NCBI RefSeq assembly: GCF_002099195.1
Contig: NZ_NBYX01000003.1
Span: 1-64,000 of the forward strand
Direction: 5' to 3'
Source of the DNA: Burkholderia puraquae
GTDB taxonomy: Bacteria; Pseudomonadota; Gammaproteobacteria; Burkholderiales; Burkholderiaceae
Length of the DNA: 64,000 nt
Shown: positions 51,568-60,394 of the stretch, piece after piece
Layout: each line of letters opens with the position of its first letter
How positions within the stretch are numbered: position 1 is the first letter of the stretch
Made by a program: the position numbers and the translations under genes
The notes under the pieces: generated by a model
Told to the model about the DNA's origin: nothing
The model's database searches: none
What the model saw: the letters and a program-made list of their open reading frames with translations, nothing else

Positions 51568-53037
51568 TCAAAGCCCGCCCAGCGCCACGTACTTGATCTC
51601 GAGGTAGTCGTCGACCCCATACTTCGACCCCTCGCGCCCCAGTCCGGACGCCTTGACACCGCCGAACGGCGCCACCTCGGTCGAAATCAGCCCTTCATTG
51701 ACACCCACCATGCCGAATTCGAGTTGATCGACCACGCGGAAGATCCGGCCCACATCGCGCGCGAACACGTACGATGCCAGACCGAACGGCGTGTCGTTGG
51801 CGAGCGCGATCGCTTCCTCTTCGGTTTCGAACCGGAACAGCGGCGCGATCGGACCGAAGGTTTCGTCACGGAAGATCAACGCGTTCGTCGGAACGTCGGC
51901 CAGCACGGTAGGCTCGAAGAAGAATCCGCCCAGCGCGTGGCGCTTACCGCCCGCCAGCACGCGCGCGCCCTTCGACAGCGCATCGCCGATATGCTCTTCG
52001 ACCTTCCGGACGGCATCCTCGTTGATGAGCGGCCCCTGGACCACGCCCGCCTCCATACCGTTGCCAACCTTCAGTTCCACGGACGCGGCGGCGAGCTTCG
52101 TGGCGAACGCATCGTACACGCCGGCTTGCACGAGGATCCGGTTCGCCGCGACACAGGCCTGACCGGCATTGCGATACTTCGCGGCAAGGGCCCCCTTCAC
52201 CGCGGCGTCAAGGTCGGCATCGTCGAAGACGATCAGCGGCGCATTGCCGCCAAGCTCCATGCTCGTCTTCTTGATGGTCGGCGCACATTGCGCCAGCAGT
52301 TGCGCGCCGACCTCGGTCGAGCCCGTAAACGAGACCTTCCGGACCACCGGGTTCGAGGTCAGTTCGCCGCCAATTGCGCAAGCCGACCCGGTGACGACAT
52401 TGCACACGCCCGGCGGCAAGCCGGCGCGCTCCGCCAGCACGGCCAGCGCCAGCGCGGAAAGCGGCGTCTGGCTGGCCGGTTTGATCACGCCGGCGCAGCC
52501 GACGGCCCAGCCGGGGCCTGCCTTGCGCGTAATCATGGCCGACGGGAAATTCCACGGCGTGATCGCCGCAAAAACGCCGATCGGCGCCTTCTGGGCGAGG
52601 ATCCGCCGACCATCGACGTTCTGCGGAATGATGTCGCCGTAGACGCGCTTCGCTTCTTCCGAGAACCACTCGATGAAGCCTGCGGCGTACAGGATCTCAC
52701 CGCGCGACTCGACCAGCGGCTTGCCCTGCTCGGCTGTCATGATGAGCGCCAGGTCGTCGACGTTGGCCAGCATCAGGTCATACAAGGTACGCAACACCTT
52801 CGCGCGATCCTTCGCGAGCGTCTTGCGCCACCCGTGCATCGCCCGGTCAGCCGCCGCAATGGCTCGCCGGGTCTCGGCCGCGCCGCCGTTGGGCACGCGC
52901 GCCACCAGTTCACCGGTCGCAGGATTGTGAACTTCGAGCGTCTGGCCACTGTCGGCCTGCACCCATTCGCCATCGATCAGCATCGCCTGGCGCAACAGGC
53001 CGGCGTCTTTCAGTGGAAGCTTGACAGGTTCGTTCAT
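51568..53037 (-). CDS. Aldehyde dehydrogenase, succinate-semialdehyde dehydrogenase-like
   Basis: 489 residues. ALDH motifs: ITPWNFPSAMITRKAGPGWAVGCAGVIKPASQTPLSA, VSFTGSTEVGAQLLAQCAPTIKKTSMELGGNAP (general-base Glu), NAGQACVAANRI (nucleophile Cys) and FGPIAPLFRF. The MITRK, KPA-Q-TP wording fits the GabD/SSADH group acting on omega-semialdehydes with NAD(P)+. It is 10 bp downstream of the DHDPS-like gene, and probably oxidises the aldehyde released by that lyase. Confidence 0.88.
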   Translation of the reverse strand: MNEPVKLPLKDAGLLRQAMLIDGEWVQADSGQTLEVHNPATGELVARVPNGGAAETRRAIAAADRAMHGWRKTLAKDRAKVLRTLYDLMLANVDDLALIMTAEQGKPLVESRGEILYAAGFIEWFSEEAKRVYGDIIPQNVDGRRILAQKAPIGVFAAITPWNFPSAMITRKAGPGWAVGCAGVIKPASQTPLSALALAVLAERAGLPPGVCNVVTGSACAIGGELTSNPVVRKVSFTGSTEVGAQLLAQCAPTIKKTSMELGGNAPLIVFDDADLDAAVKGALAAKYRNAGQACVAANRILVQAGVYDAFATKLAAASVELKVGNGMEAGVVQGPLINEDAVRKVEEHIGDALSKGARVLAGGKRHALGGFFFEPTVLADVPTNALIFRDETFGPIAPLFRFETEEEAIALANDTPFGLASYVFARDVGRIFRVVDQLEFGMVGVNEGLISTEVAPFGGVKASGLGREGSKYGVDDYLEIKYVALGGL

Positions 53038-53047
53038 GAAGCCTCCT

Positions 53048-54058
53048 TCACGCGGGGTTGCGGCCGACGAAGAAGGCTTCGTCCGGATCGCTCGTCGGGT
53101 TCAGGCCGGCTACTTCCTGACCCTTGCGCAGCGATGCCATGTCCCGCTGATAAATGCGCTGCGTCGGGTGCGGCAGCGGTCCGCCGTTGTACCCTTGCAA
53201 CCACCCTTGGTATTTCCACGCCATACGGTTGAGCAAGCCATTCGGCGCCATCGGCAGGCCGGCGAACGCCTTACGCGCGGGATCGATCTTGTACCAGAGC
53301 TGGGTGGCCTCGTCGAATTCCCCCGCCTGGATCAGCTTGAAGATCTTCGGCATGACGGGTCCGTAATAAGCCGTGTAGTTCGTGCCGCAGAACGGGATGT
53401 CCATCACCTGGGCAAGCGGCACGAACTCGTGCTCGAGCGGCGAAGAGATCACCACCTCCTTGTGGAACTCGCGATGTACCTCGATGGCGGACATGAAGTT
53501 CGGATACCCGCCTTCGGCCTTGATCGCGACGACGTTGGGGATTTCGTCCACCATACGGCGTAGCACGGGCACCGGGATGTCGGCCGGATGCAGACGCGAG
53601 AAGCCCCACGCAGGCAGCGGAAAAATGATCACGCCGAGGTTGGTTGCCTCGCAGATCATCCGCGTGTATTCGAAGACTTCGTCGTACGATTTCGGATAGA
53701 AGTACGGCGGATAGCCGAGCAGCACGAGGTCGGCACCCGCTGCCTCGACCCGGCGAATCGCCTCGATGTTGTCCTCGAGCGTGTTGAATACCGCATGATG
53801 GACGACCACGAGACGACCGGACGCCTGGTCGGCCATGATGTCGCAGAACTCGCCGTACTGTTCCAACGTGATGGCGACCTCCGAACACGACAGCGAGCCG
53901 ACAAAGCCGTGCTGGATAGCCAGCTCGACATCGTGGCGTACAGCCTTTTCGTTGATGCGCTTGAAGTCCGACGTCATCGTCGGAAGGGTCACGCTGGCAA
54001 CGCCAACGAGATGCTCACGCGCCCATTCACGTGCTTCCTTTTTGGTGTAGCGGGCCAT
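53048..54058 (-). CDS. Dihydrodipicolinate synthase (DapA/NAL)-family lyase
   Basis: 336 residues. A class I (Schiff base) TIM barrel: GFVGSLSCSEVAITLEQYGEFCDIM occupies the place of the GTTGE motif, LLGYPPYFYPKSYDEVFEY the Tyr strand, and IPNVVAIKAEGGYPN contains the Schiff-base Lys (IKAEG). Members synthesise or cleave 2-oxo acids, or dehydrate and decarboxylate keto-deoxy acids. It is longer than DapA itself (about 290) and has a C-terminal tail. With the aldehyde dehydrogenase and OCD-like genes it forms a compact minus-strand operon. Confidence 0.83.
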   Translation of the reverse strand: MARYTKKEAREWAREHLVGVASVTLPTMTSDFKRINEKAVRHDVELAIQHGFVGSLSCSEVAITLEQYGEFCDIMADQASGRLVVVHHAVFNTLEDNIEAIRRVEAAGADLVLLGYPPYFYPKSYDEVFEYTRMICEATNLGVIIFPLPAWGFSRLHPADIPVPVLRRMVDEIPNVVAIKAEGGYPNFMSAIEVHREFHKEVVISSPLEHEFVPLAQVMDIPFCGTNYTAYYGPVMPKIFKLIQAGEFDEATQLWYKIDPARKAFAGLPMAPNGLLNRMAWKYQGWLQGYNGGPLPHPTQRIYQRDMASLRKGQEVAGLNPTSDPDEAFFVGRNPA

Positions 54059-54111
54059 GCAGTGCTCCTTGTAGTCTGCGGGGATATTGGGTGTCGCGTC
54101 GAGGCGCGCGC

Positions 54112-55116
54112 CTAGCGCTTGGTTTCGAATTCGATCGGCAACGTCGTGGCGAGTCCGGCCTCGATCGCCTTGTCGAGGATCAGCCCCGCAACCACGATGT
54201 CCTGCAGGCCGCCTCCGACCGATTTGTACATTCGGGTCCGCGCATCTTTCAGACGGTCGTCGAGCGCGCCCGCGAGCAGATCGCCGAGACTGAACGACTT
54301 ATCGTGGAACGCGACGCCAGCTTTGTGCGCAGCGAGCATGTCGCCGGTCTCCTCCAGCACTTCTTCCAGCATGTCGCACACAATGATGTCGCTGCGCGCG
54401 ACGACCGACACGTCGATCTCGCGCTGCTCGGGAATCGTGGAGCCGATGGAGATGACGGTCGCACCAGGCTGCAGCCAGTCGCCGAACAGGATCGGCTGCT
54501 CGTCCCTCGAACGGGCCGCGGCCAGCACGAGATCGGCCGCTTCGACCGCTTCCCGTGCGGATGCCACGCCCCGCGCCGGCACGCCCAGGTCACGCGTCAC
54601 GGCTTGCGCGAAAGCCGCGCGGCGTTCGGGCGTCGGACTGAAAACGACGACCTCGGTCAGATCTCTCACCGAGGCAATCGCGCGGGTATGCATCGACGCT
54701 TCGAGGCCGCTGCCCAGTACCGCCAGGCGTGCGGCTTTCGCAGGTGCAAGCCGGTCAAGCGCCGCGGCGGAAGTGGCTGCCGTGCGAAAACCCGTGACGA
54801 GGTTGCCGTCGACGAACGCCGCGATGCGGCTCGTTTCCTGGTCGAACAGCACGATCACGTATTCGACGCCGGGCGACGCGGAACCCATCGCCATCCCCAT
54901 GACCTTGGCCCCGTAGTAGCGGCCTGCCACGGGAACGGCCGGCAGCGTGCGCAGCCACGTCTTGCCGGCGGCTGCGACCGTCCGCGGCGGCGTGCTCCGG
55001 GGTGGAATGGATTGGGCGTAGGCCGCCTGAAGGGCGTGGATCGCGTCGTTCCAAACGAAAACGGAGCGCGCGGCCTCGCTGGACACGAACACGGGTGCAA
55101 ACGAAGAAATAGTCAT
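54112..55116 (-). CDS. Ornithine cyclodeaminase/mu-crystallin-family oxidoreductase
   Basis: 334 residues. Family layout: N-terminal dimerisation part (TPPRTVAAAGKTWLRTLPAV, YYGAKVMGMAMGSASPGVEYVIVLFDQETSRIAAFVDGNLVTGFRTAATSAAALDRLAPAKAARLAVLGSG), then a Rossmann NAD(P) domain with LGSGLEASMHTRAI and VISIGSTIPEQREID. The Lys (AKV) and Asp positions that act in ornithine cyclodeaminase-like and ketimine-reductase members are plausible here. The family also holds alanine and pyrroline dehydrogenases, so an amine or imino-acid step is implied. Confidence 0.85.
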   Translation of the reverse strand: MTISSFAPVFVSSEAARSVFVWNDAIHALQAAYAQSIPPRSTPPRTVAAAGKTWLRTLPAVPVAGRYYGAKVMGMAMGSASPGVEYVIVLFDQETSRIAAFVDGNLVTGFRTAATSAAALDRLAPAKAARLAVLGSGLEASMHTRAIASVRDLTEVVVFSPTPERRAAFAQAVTRDLGVPARGVASAREAVEAADLVLAAARSRDEQPILFGDWLQPGATVISIGSTIPEQREIDVSVVARSDIIVCDMLEEVLEETGDMLAAHKAGVAFHDKSFSLGDLLAGALDDRLKDARTRMYKSVGGGLQDIVVAGLILDKAIEAGLATTLPIEFETKR

Positions 55117-55252
55117 ATGCAGAACCGGAAGTTGGCTTGAAGGGCTCGGCCCGCCGCGCGGCAGACGATCGATGCGACAGGCTCGAGAGCGATGGACGGG
55201 TACCGGGCCGCGAAGGCACGCGATGTCATGCGAGCGCCCCGCGGCATCGGGA

Positions 55253-55828
55253 TCACGGCTCCCGTGTGATTTCGGTCTCGATCGTCAGTCGCACGTTGTC
55301 CGACAGCGCGTGAGGGATCGCATCCATGCCGTAAGCACTGCGGCTGATATTCGCCGTCGCCTCGAATCCGACCACGGGATATCGCGTCCACGGATTCACC
55401 GCGCGATCGATCAGCGTCGCGTCGAACAAAGTCGGCAGCGTGATGCCACGGAGCGTGAGGTCTCCGTCGATCACGTACTGGCGATCGTCGAGCAGTCGCA
55501 CCGAACGGGAGACGAAGACGATCTTCGGATGTGCGTGAACGTGCAGCCAGTCGGTGCCGCGCAAGTGCTCGTCGCGCAGGTCGAAAGCCGTGTCGATGGA
55601 CGCCGCATCGATTTCGAACGACACCCGCGATGCCTCGACGCATGCGTCGTCGAACGCTAGTTGCGCATCGAAGCGCCTGAATATCCCCGGCGTACGCGTG
55701 AGCCCGAGATGGCGAACCGAAAAGCCAATGTGGGTATGCGCGGCCTCGAATGACCATGCCGGGTGTGCCACCGAGCCCGGCTCGACGACAGTAGCGCTGC
55801 GCAGCGACGGCAACAGGAAGTTCAACAT
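55253..55828 (-). CDS. YceI-like lipocalin-fold protein
   Basis: 191 residues. WSFEAAHTHIGFSVRHLGLTRTPGIFRRFDAQLAFDDA is the hallmark YceI start (aHs.i.F.v.H), FDLRDEHLRGTDWLHVHAHPKIVFVSR the second motif, and DLTLRGITLP the third. YceI proteins bind long-chain isoprenoid or amide ligands; many have a signal peptide, but this one shows none clearly. It is the promoter-proximal gene of the OCD/lyase/dehydrogenase block, 136 bp from the OCD gene. Confidence 0.87.
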   Translation of the reverse strand: MLNFLLPSLRSATVVEPGSVAHPAWSFEAAHTHIGFSVRHLGLTRTPGIFRRFDAQLAFDDACVEASRVSFEIDAASIDTAFDLRDEHLRGTDWLHVHAHPKIVFVSRSVRLLDDRQYVIDGDLTLRGITLPTLFDATLIDRAVNPWTRYPVVGFEATANISRSAYGMDAIPHALSDNVRLTIETEITREP

Positions 55829-56146
55829 GCGGCGTCTCCTACCCCGGTCACACCGGTCAATTCATCGTGACGCCATGCTAACCACGAACAAACATCAATG
55901 CAATGATTAATGCGCATCATATTTGCAATTGATTTGTTTCTTGCGCGTATACCCTGGGACTCAATACCGACCTAACGACCAATCAGGCATAATGAGTCGC
56001 CGATTGATGCGTCCAATCACGCACCAATCCGCTGACATGAACCTCGCTCCATTGCCTGCCGATTCGCAGGAAAGGGGCCGCGGACCATGCACGAGTCAAT
56101 AGCCATCACCGGACCAAAGAGCCTTCCCGCGCGGGAGGCTGAGAAT
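55829..56146. promoter_or_regulatory. 318-bp divergent control region between YceI and GntR genes
   Basis: Two short inverted repeats are visible: ATGAT-n8-ATCAT (55903-55920) and GATTG-n7-CAATC (56002-56018). CCAATC recurs at 55979, 56013 and 56026. GntR/FadR regulators bind such short dyads, so one or both may be operators. No gene is seen. Confidence 0.4.
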
Positions 56147-56827
56147 ATGTCTGTACAAACGAACCTGATCGATGACGATGTGCTGCGGCTGCGCGAGTAC
56201 ATCGAGGGCCACGTCGCCACGAGCGGCGACCTGCGCCTGCCCCCGGAACCGAAGCTCAGCGAAGCACTGGGCGTTTCGCGCGGAAGGCTGCGCACGGTGC
56301 TGAAAAGGCTCGAGGACGAAGGCGTCATCTGGCGACATGTCGGCAAGGGCACCTTCGTCGGCCCGAAGCAGGTCACGCCCGACGACGAGACCTGGTCCTC
56401 GTCCATCAGCGTCGACGACATCATGGATGCACGACTCGTGCTGGAGCCCCAGCTCGCCGCGCAGGCGGCCGTGCATGCGACGGCCACCGACGTCGCGGTG
56501 ATGACGCAATGCCTCGTCGACATGGCCGAAACTACGCCGTTCATGCCGTGGAAACGCCTGGACGAGCACCTGCACCGGCTCATCGCGCAATCGACGCACA
56601 ACGCGCTGCTGCTGCTGCTGTACGACACGATGCGGGTGCAGGTGCGCCTCAACCTGGACGCACGCATGGAAGAGGTGTTCTCTTCGCAAACGGGCCCTCG
56701 GCACGATACCGACGACGAACACCGACAGCTCGTCGATGCGATCCGGACGCACAATCCGGCGCGCGCGGAACAATTGATGCGCGAACATCTTCGCTCGGTG
56801 AGAACCCGGCTGTTCGGCTTGCGCTAG
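56147..56827 (+). CDS. GntR-family regulator, FadR (FCD) subfamily
   Basis: 226 residues from the ATG at 56147, which has GGAGG eight bases upstream (an ATG 60 bp earlier lacks this). Winged helix: LRLREYIEGHVATSGDLRLPPEPKLSEALGVSRGRLRTVLKRLEDEGVIWRHVGKGTFVG. FCD domain: IMDARLVLEPQLAAQAAVHATATD, RLDEHLHRLIAQSTHN and DEHRQLVDAIRTHNPARAEQLMREHL, with the Asp/His residues that bind a metal in FadR-type sensors. It diverges from the YceI-OCD-lyase-dehydrogenase genes and should control them in response to an organic acid. Confidence 0.9.
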   Translation: MSVQTNLIDDDVLRLREYIEGHVATSGDLRLPPEPKLSEALGVSRGRLRTVLKRLEDEGVIWRHVGKGTFVGPKQVTPDDETWSSSISVDDIMDARLVLEPQLAAQAAVHATATDVAVMTQCLVDMAETTPFMPWKRLDEHLHRLIAQSTHNALLLLLYDTMRVQVRLNLDARMEEVFSSQTGPRHDTDDEHRQLVDAIRTHNPARAEQLMREHLRSVRTRLFGLR

Positions 56828-57002
56828 TACGCGCCTCGACGGGTGGCGTACCGTGCCCGTCGCGACGGAACGCGTTCCGCCGGGATGACGCGCGTCCCGA
56901 AGCCGTCCCGGCCCGCACGTGCATCGCAGAACCCTTTGCCGGCCCGCAGTTTCCGGTGGCTCCGGCACGGTCACTCGCCTGAGCCACCGGGCGCGCGGCC
57001 CG

Positions 57003-58055
57003 TTACGTCGCCGTCTCGCTCTTTTGCGTGGCGGCCGCACACTCTTCTTCAAGTCGCTGGTTCACGGCCCAGCGGAACTGCGACAGCGCGGCATCGACGC
57101 CGAAAGGTATCATTTTGAAACCCGGATCGAGTACAAGATTGCGGTGCTGCGCACTGATCATTTCGCGATCCTCATCGAATGCATCTACCACCGACTGATG
57201 GATCGAGCGCGTTACCTCCGGCTTGTCGAGCGAGAAGTTATGGGGATGCGCGAAGAAGTAGTGTGTCGAGCCCTCCGTCTCTGGTGTCAGCGCCTGGCAA
57301 CCGTGGAATTCCGCCGCGTCCACGCGGGTCCCCTCCGGGGCACCGGTCCCCACGGGCGCCATGCCCGAATCCATGCGCAGGATCGCGGGAATCGTGAAGT
57401 CGTAGATGTTCCAGCGATCGACCTTGCCCGGCCAGTCACGCACCGCTTTCACGAACGGCGGCGGCTCGGTGTTCAGCGTCCAGCGCGTAATGCGCACGCC
57501 GTCCTTGACACGCTCCACTTTCGGCCGGACCGTCGCGTAATCTTCTCCGCCGCCCAGCGTCGTGGGATGGACATAGGGCAGATGCGAAAAGTCCAGCAGG
57601 TTATCGCAGATCAACAGGTAGTTGACGTCGTAGTGGATGTAGCCGGGCAGCGAACGCCACTGTGGATCGTCGACCCAGTGAGTGTCGGGAATCGCGGACG
57701 GATCGGCCTGCTCGGGCTCTCCCATCCAGATCCAGATCCAGCGGTGCTGCTCCACCACCGGGAACTGCCTCACCTTCGCGTGCGGCGGGATTCGCTCCTG
57801 TGCCGGCGCCTCGACACATGTGCCCTGACTGTCGAATTTCAGTCCGTGATACATGCACCGCACGCAGTCACCTTCGCGTCGGCCGTGCGACAGCGGCGCG
57901 CCACGATGGCAGCAGCGATCCGCAAGCGCGATCACCTCGCCGGACTCCTTGCGGTAGAGCATCACCGGCGTATTGATGATCGTGCGGGAAAACAGCTTGT
58001 CGCCTTCCACCTCGTGTGACCACGCGGCCACGTACCATGTATTGCGGATGAACAT
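57003..58055 (-). CDS. VanA-like Rieske oxygenase, copy 2
   Basis: 350 residues from the ATG at 58055 (GGAG seven bases upstream). MFIRNTWYVAAWSHEV is the typical vanillate-demethylase start. Rieske ligands Cys48/His50 (RCCHRGAP) and Cys67/His70 (CMYHGLKF); iron site CDNLLDFSHLPYVHPTTLG. GEPEQADPSAIPD is the conserved linker. The double Cys at 48-49 is unusual but the CxH register is kept. Divergent from a NodD-like LysR gene that probably regulates it. Confidence 0.9.
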   Translation of the reverse strand: MFIRNTWYVAAWSHEVEGDKLFSRTIINTPVMLYRKESGEVIALADRCCHRGAPLSHGRREGDCVRCMYHGLKFDSQGTCVEAPAQERIPPHAKVRQFPVVEQHRWIWIWMGEPEQADPSAIPDTHWVDDPQWRSLPGYIHYDVNYLLICDNLLDFSHLPYVHPTTLGGGEDYATVRPKVERVKDGVRITRWTLNTEPPPFVKAVRDWPGKVDRWNIYDFTIPAILRMDSGMAPVGTGAPEGTRVDAAEFHGCQALTPETEGSTHYFFAHPHNFSLDKPEVTRSIHQSVVDAFDEDREMISAQHRNLVLDPGFKMIPFGVDAALSQFRWAVNQRLEEECAAATQKSETAT

Positions 58056-58155
58056 CGCTCGTCTCCTGTTTGTTGTAGGACATGCTGTTGCACGTCGCGC
58101 CATAACGATAGAATCGGATCCGTGATGCAGCAATCTAATGGGATTAATTTGACCT

Positions 58156-59094
58156 ATGCATGCCGCGCATATACGTGATCTCGATCTGAATCTGCTGGTG
58201 CTGTTCGATGCGATGCTTCGCGAGCGAAGTGTCACGCGCGCGGCGGCGGAAGTCGGCCTCTCCCAGGGCGCCATGAGTCATGCACTCAATCGTCTGAGGA
58301 CGTTTTTCGAAGATCCGCTGTTCGTCAAGACGCCTGCGGGCATGGAACCCACGCAAAAGGCCACGCAACTAGGCGCGACGATCACGGAGCTGATGACGGC
58401 ATTGAGGGAGCGGGTTCTCTCCCAGGCGAGCTTCGATCCCGCGACGGCACGACGCATGTTCGTGATATGCATGACGGACATGGGAGAACTCGTCTTCCTG
58501 CCGCCTCTTGTGCGGCGCCTGCGGGAAGTCGCACCCTACTGTTCGGTACGTTCGGTGCAGGTGCCGCTAGAGGACATCGAAACCACGCTTGCCGCAGGCG
58601 ACGCCGATCTAGCGCTCGGCTCCGTGCACGCCGCGCCTGACGGCCTGTACCAGCAGCAACTGTTTCTGCATACGTTCGTCACGATGGTCAGCGTGCACAA
58701 CGAGGCCATCGGCAGAACGATCAGCCGCGCGCAGTTCGAGCGCGCACCGCAGATCGTCGTTTCACTGACGGGCCGCGCAAGCGCCGCCTACGATAGTGCG
58801 TTCGAGGAATGGGGGATCAAGCGGAATGTCTTTCTGACAACGCCGCACTTTCTGGTCGTGCCGCACCTGATCAACGCGCAGCCGGACCTGATCGCGACTG
58901 TACCGCTGGAGCTTGCGAACGTCTTTGCGAAGCTCGGCACGGTGCGGATCGTCCCTCCCCCCGTGCCGTTGCCGCCATTCGCGCTACGCCAGCATTGGCA
59001 TCCGCGTTTCCACGACGATTCGGCCAACATGTGGCTACGTCGCCTCATCAAGGAGACGTTCGACCGCTACCCAGAGATCTATGACGGCCCGTGA
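58156..59094 (+). CDS. LysR-family regulator, NodD/LinR-like
   Basis: 312 residues. RDLDLNLLVLFDAMLRERSVTRAAAEVGLSQGAMSHALNRLRTFFEDPLFVKTPAGMEPT is the distinct DLNLLVxF...PxF(V) HTH of the NodD/NahR/PcpR subgroup, whose members respond to aromatic compounds. The effector domain follows (RRMFVICMTDMGELVFLPPL). A TAAT-GGG-ATTA repeat (58136-58146) just ahead of its start may be an autoregulatory site. Divergent from Rieske copy 2. Confidence 0.9.
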   Translation: MHAAHIRDLDLNLLVLFDAMLRERSVTRAAAEVGLSQGAMSHALNRLRTFFEDPLFVKTPAGMEPTQKATQLGATITELMTALRERVLSQASFDPATARRMFVICMTDMGELVFLPPLVRRLREVAPYCSVRSVQVPLEDIETTLAAGDADLALGSVHAAPDGLYQQQLFLHTFVTMVSVHNEAIGRTISRAQFERAPQIVVSLTGRASAAYDSAFEEWGIKRNVFLTTPHFLVVPHLINAQPDLIATVPLELANVFAKLGTVRIVPPPVPLPPFALRQHWHPRFHDDSANMWLRRLIKETFDRYPEIYDGP

Positions 59095-59161
59095 TCCACT
59101 TCACGTCTCCCCATGACCAGCCAACCGCGAGCAAAGAACGACTGGCCATGGGCATACGAGA

Positions 59162-60247
59162 TCAGAACATATGCATCATCCCGATCGCAACCCCCGTTGT
59201 GGTCCCGGTTGGTGCAAAGAGCGAAGTCGCCCCGACTGCCGGGGTCAAGCCAAGATTCGCCTTGCCGTGATTGTTGACGACGCCGACTTGTGCGTACAGC
59301 GAGGTCGCCTTCGACATGAAATACGTGGCCCCCAATGCGCCCATCAGCGAGCGGCTCGACGTGTCATTGCGATTGCTGACGTACCAGATACCGCCATTCA
59401 AGTCCAGTTGCGGCAACGCTTGAAAATTGAGACCGCCGCCATAGGTATTGTTGCTTGGCCCGCCGCTCACTCTCAAACTCATGAACGACGCCTTCGCTGT
59501 CACCCGACCGAACTTGTAGGCCGCGCCGAGGAAGCGCCCCTCAAATGGAACATTCGTCGGCGGAAGGGTGCTTACCGTTCCTCCTGCGTTACCGTCGTAG
59601 TAGGCAGCATCGAGCGTCAGGTCATTCCATTCGTACTTGAGACTAGCCGAGTATTGACGGCCGGACTGAAAATTCCCCGGCACGCCGCCGAATGAAAACA
59701 TCGCACTCGCCTGCAGTCCCGCAAGCACGGGAGAGGTGTACGAAATTGCGTTCGGATTAAACGATCCCGTCGCACCGATGGTGTTTCCGTATATCGCCAA
59801 GATACTGCCGAATTCCGAGAAAAAACGGGGATCAAGATTCCATACGGACAGGAAGAATGGCGAAAATTGAAGCCCTGCCTTCACCTCCCCGAATCCCCCC
59901 TTCAATCCGACCCATGCTTCACGACCAAAGAGATTACCATTCGAGTTATTGAATCCACCATTGGTGAGATCAATGCCACTTTCGAGATTGAATTCGGCCT
60001 TCAACCCTCCGCCAAGGTCCTCCGTGCCTCTCAACCCGAACATCGATGGAGCAATCCCGGCATTTTGCAAACCGACAAACTTTCCGCTATTCCCTCCCGT
60101 GGCGAGATTCTGCGTCTTACTCAAGTAAAGGATGCCAGCATCCACGATGCCATACAATGTGACGCTGCTTTGCGCGTGAGCCGCTACCGAAAACAACAGG
60201 CTCGACGTCACACCGATCGCCGACCCGATAAGGCACCTCCGATACAT
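59162..60247 (-). CDS. Outer-membrane porin, third copy
   Basis: 361 residues. Signal peptide ending AAHAQ, mature SSVTLYGIVDAGILYLSKTQ, GLRGTEDLGGGLKAEFNLESGI, NLFGREAWVGLKGGFGEVKAGLQFS and a C-terminal VAIGMMHMF. The final Phe and alternating strand pattern mark it as a trimeric porin. It is AT-richer upstream than its neighbours, and located between Rieske copy 2/LysR and the formylglutathione hydrolase gene on the same strand as the latter. Confidence 0.92.
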   Translation of the reverse strand: MYRRCLIGSAIGVTSSLLFSVAAHAQSSVTLYGIVDAGILYLSKTQNLATGGNSGKFVGLQNAGIAPSMFGLRGTEDLGGGLKAEFNLESGIDLTNGGFNNSNGNLFGREAWVGLKGGFGEVKAGLQFSPFFLSVWNLDPRFFSEFGSILAIYGNTIGATGSFNPNAISYTSPVLAGLQASAMFSFGGVPGNFQSGRQYSASLKYEWNDLTLDAAYYDGNAGGTVSTLPPTNVPFEGRFLGAAYKFGRVTAKASFMSLRVSGGPSNNTYGGGLNFQALPQLDLNGGIWYVSNRNDTSSRSLMGALGATYFMSKATSLYAQVGVVNNHGKANLGLTPAVGATSLFAPTGTTTGVAIGMMHMF

Positions 60248-60394
60248 AATCGTCTCCTATGATTGTCTTTTGTGTTTTTTAGTTAATATGTAATGCCAAT
60301 TAAATTACATAAAATTCATACACATCCTCTCCTGAAAATCATCGTCATGATCTAACGAACCATTGCCCTCTATATAAATTAAACGACGACCTGC

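Noticed and set aside
51460..53232. 590-codon plus-strand frame opposite the aldehyde dehydrogenase
   Set aside because: Antisense shadow with no recognisable domain.
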